Of a stretch of DNA of 43,153 nt, positions 41,929-43,153 are shown one piece after another. Source of the DNA: Nemertoderma westbladi (Eukaryota > Xenacoelomorpha > Nemertodermatida > Nemertodermatidae). The translations under genes and the position numbers were made by a program. The notes beneath the pieces were generated by a model. That model did no database searches and was not told the DNA's origin. It worked only from the letters and a program-made list of their open reading frames with translations. The stretch covers positions 1 to 43,153 of the forward strand of contig JAUCBJ010005670.1 of the NCBI GenBank assembly GCA_032718475.1. The letters are read 5' to 3'. Each line of letters starts with the position of its first letter. Positions within the stretch are counted from its first letter, which is position 1.

Positions 41929-42543
41929 GGTCAAGTATTAACTTAGTAAAATATTAACTTCTTCACAAATTAATTAAATCGAATTTTATTATCACAATTT
42001 ATTAATTTAACATTTAAACAATAATTATTTAATAACAAAAACAGAAACATATTAATATTAATATAATATCTAGGTCTAATATCGTAATAAGATATGCAAA
42101 ATTGGCTCACATGTAAGATCGTGTAAAAAAACATGTCACGATGGGAGAACAGCGAAATTGTATGAAATACTTTATAAAATCGCAGATATAATGTCGCTAT
42201 AACACTCACGTTCATATACACCCAAGAGGACAAAACGAATTACGTTGAAAAAAAACTGTGACGTCATTTACGAGTCCACACAATGATACTCATAATACCA
42301 ATCTATATCAGTTTCAATTTTCCTTGACTTTTTAAAAAAAACTCCCTAACTGCAGGCACAATATATTTTTATAGAATATTATATTATATTGAATATTCCA
42401 GGTTTTCCAGGTGAGTGGCAACCCCGATAAATAATAAAGCCCAATTCAGAAACTGAACTATCAAGAGCAATAATCCTTCTCATATGCAAGACTCTCTACC
42501 GGTAGGTAGTGTTATCAGTATAAGGTGTAGTCATAAATGTTGG
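41929..42543. other. AT-rich intergenic region
   Basis: No gene recognised. The minus frame at 41970-42233 is AT-driven with a Phe/Tyr/Ile-rich product and no motif. Short palindromic AT stretches lie near 42370-42395. Confidence 0.5.
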
Positions 42544-43153
42544 GTCAGAGTAAAACGCGGATCCGGATCAGGATCCGGATTCTACCATTTAACATTGTCC
42601 CTATGGAAGTCGACTGAATTTACATTTTTAGGGTGTAATCTGCGGATCCGTGCACTGCTAAATTTACCGAATCCGTAACCGAGTGTAAAATGCGGATTGG
42701 CCTTTTTTTCAGATCCGGAACGGAGTGTAAAGCGCGGATTCATGTTTTAGGCTAAATCCTGAACGGAGTGTAAAACGCGGATTCATATTTCTACTGAATC
42801 CGGGATTGGGTGTAAAATACGGATTCAGTTTTATTACAAAGTTTTATTGGATCCGGAATGGAGTGTAAAACACGGATTTCGTTAATTACCAAGTTTTATT
42901 GGATCCGGAACGGAGTGTAAAACACGGATTTACGTTAATTACCAAGTTTTATTGGATCCGGAACGGAGTGTAAAATGCGGATTCAAGTTAATTACCATGT
43001 TATATTGGATCCGGGAAGGGGTGTAAAACGCAGATTCTAGTTAATTACCAAGTTTTATTGGATCCGGACTGGAGTGTAAAACACGGATTTACGTTAATTA
43101 CCAAGTTTTATTGGATCCGGAATGGAGTGTAAAACGCGGATTTACGTTAATTA
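42544..43153. repeat. 53-bp tandem array running off the window end
   Basis: Regular from about 42850 with period 53 bp: GGATCCGGAACGGAGTGTAA + AACACGGATT + TACGTTAATTACCAAGTTTTATT. Earlier units (42544-42850) are more degenerate and variable in length, the usual picture of an array edge. BamHI-type GGATCC occurs once per unit. The array is cut by the window end, so its full length is unknown. Confidence 0.9.

Overview
This looks like nuclear DNA from a marine invertebrate animal. It is AT-rich and gene-sparse, and full of repeats. It carries animal-type genes (LZIC, EIF2B3, mitochondrial cysteinyl-tRNA synthetase CARS2, a C2H2 zinc-finger protein, a Sel1/MYND protein and a four-pass LAPTM4-like membrane protein), LINE fragments and a Merlin-type DNA transposon. 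The species cannot be fixed from the sequence. An echinoderm or another deuterostome is a guess, resting only on the repeat style (very abundant AGGCCT and ACCGGT palindromes, foldback elements with tandem-repeat arms).

Layout: 1-2.3 kb, poly(G)-headed dispersed repeat and a 36-bp tandem array. 3.35-3.8 kb, 3' fragment of a LINE. 4.4-6.5 kb, zinc-finger gene (-). 9.6-10.6 kb, foldback element with 'TTAGTTCCAAT' repeat arms. 11.46-11.62 kb, palindrome enclosing a well-formed hammerhead ribozyme. 11.9-14.6 kb, 5'-truncated but otherwise open LINE (-) with a candidate 10-bp target-site duplication. 16.6-18.3 kb, Merlin-like transposon with a 9-bp target duplication and about 35-bp perfect terminal repeats; it has a broken transposase gene followed by three histone-type 3' stem-loops. 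18.4-19.0 kb, LZIC (+), followed at once by a palindrome-rich 44-bp array. 21.5-23.2 kb, CARS2 (-). 23.4-27.8 kb, 4.4-kb satellite of about 31 bp. 28.1-29.4 kb, EIF2B3 (-). 29.6-29.8 kb, an unassigned conserved-looking ORF (-), then a 1.65-kb 21/22-bp array. 32.2-32.5 kb, inverted pair of tRNA-like SINE heads. 32.9-33.7 kb, a second foldback and a second poly(G) repeat. 34.2-34.8 kb, LAPTM4-like gene (-). 37.0-37.4 kb, a possible MITE. 38.1-39.1 kb, Sel1/MYND gene (-). 40.5-41.9 kb, a decayed second LINE copy (-). 42.5 kb to the end, a 53-bp array that runs off the window.

The genes are unrelated housekeeping or regulatory genes, with no operon or pathway linking them. The striking common feature is that all six recognisable genes are uninterrupted single-exon reading frames, although CARS2, EIF2B3 and LZIC have many introns in vertebrates. 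The most unusual pieces are the Merlin element with tandem histone stem-loops just upstream of LZIC, and the hammerhead ribozyme nested in a longer palindrome.
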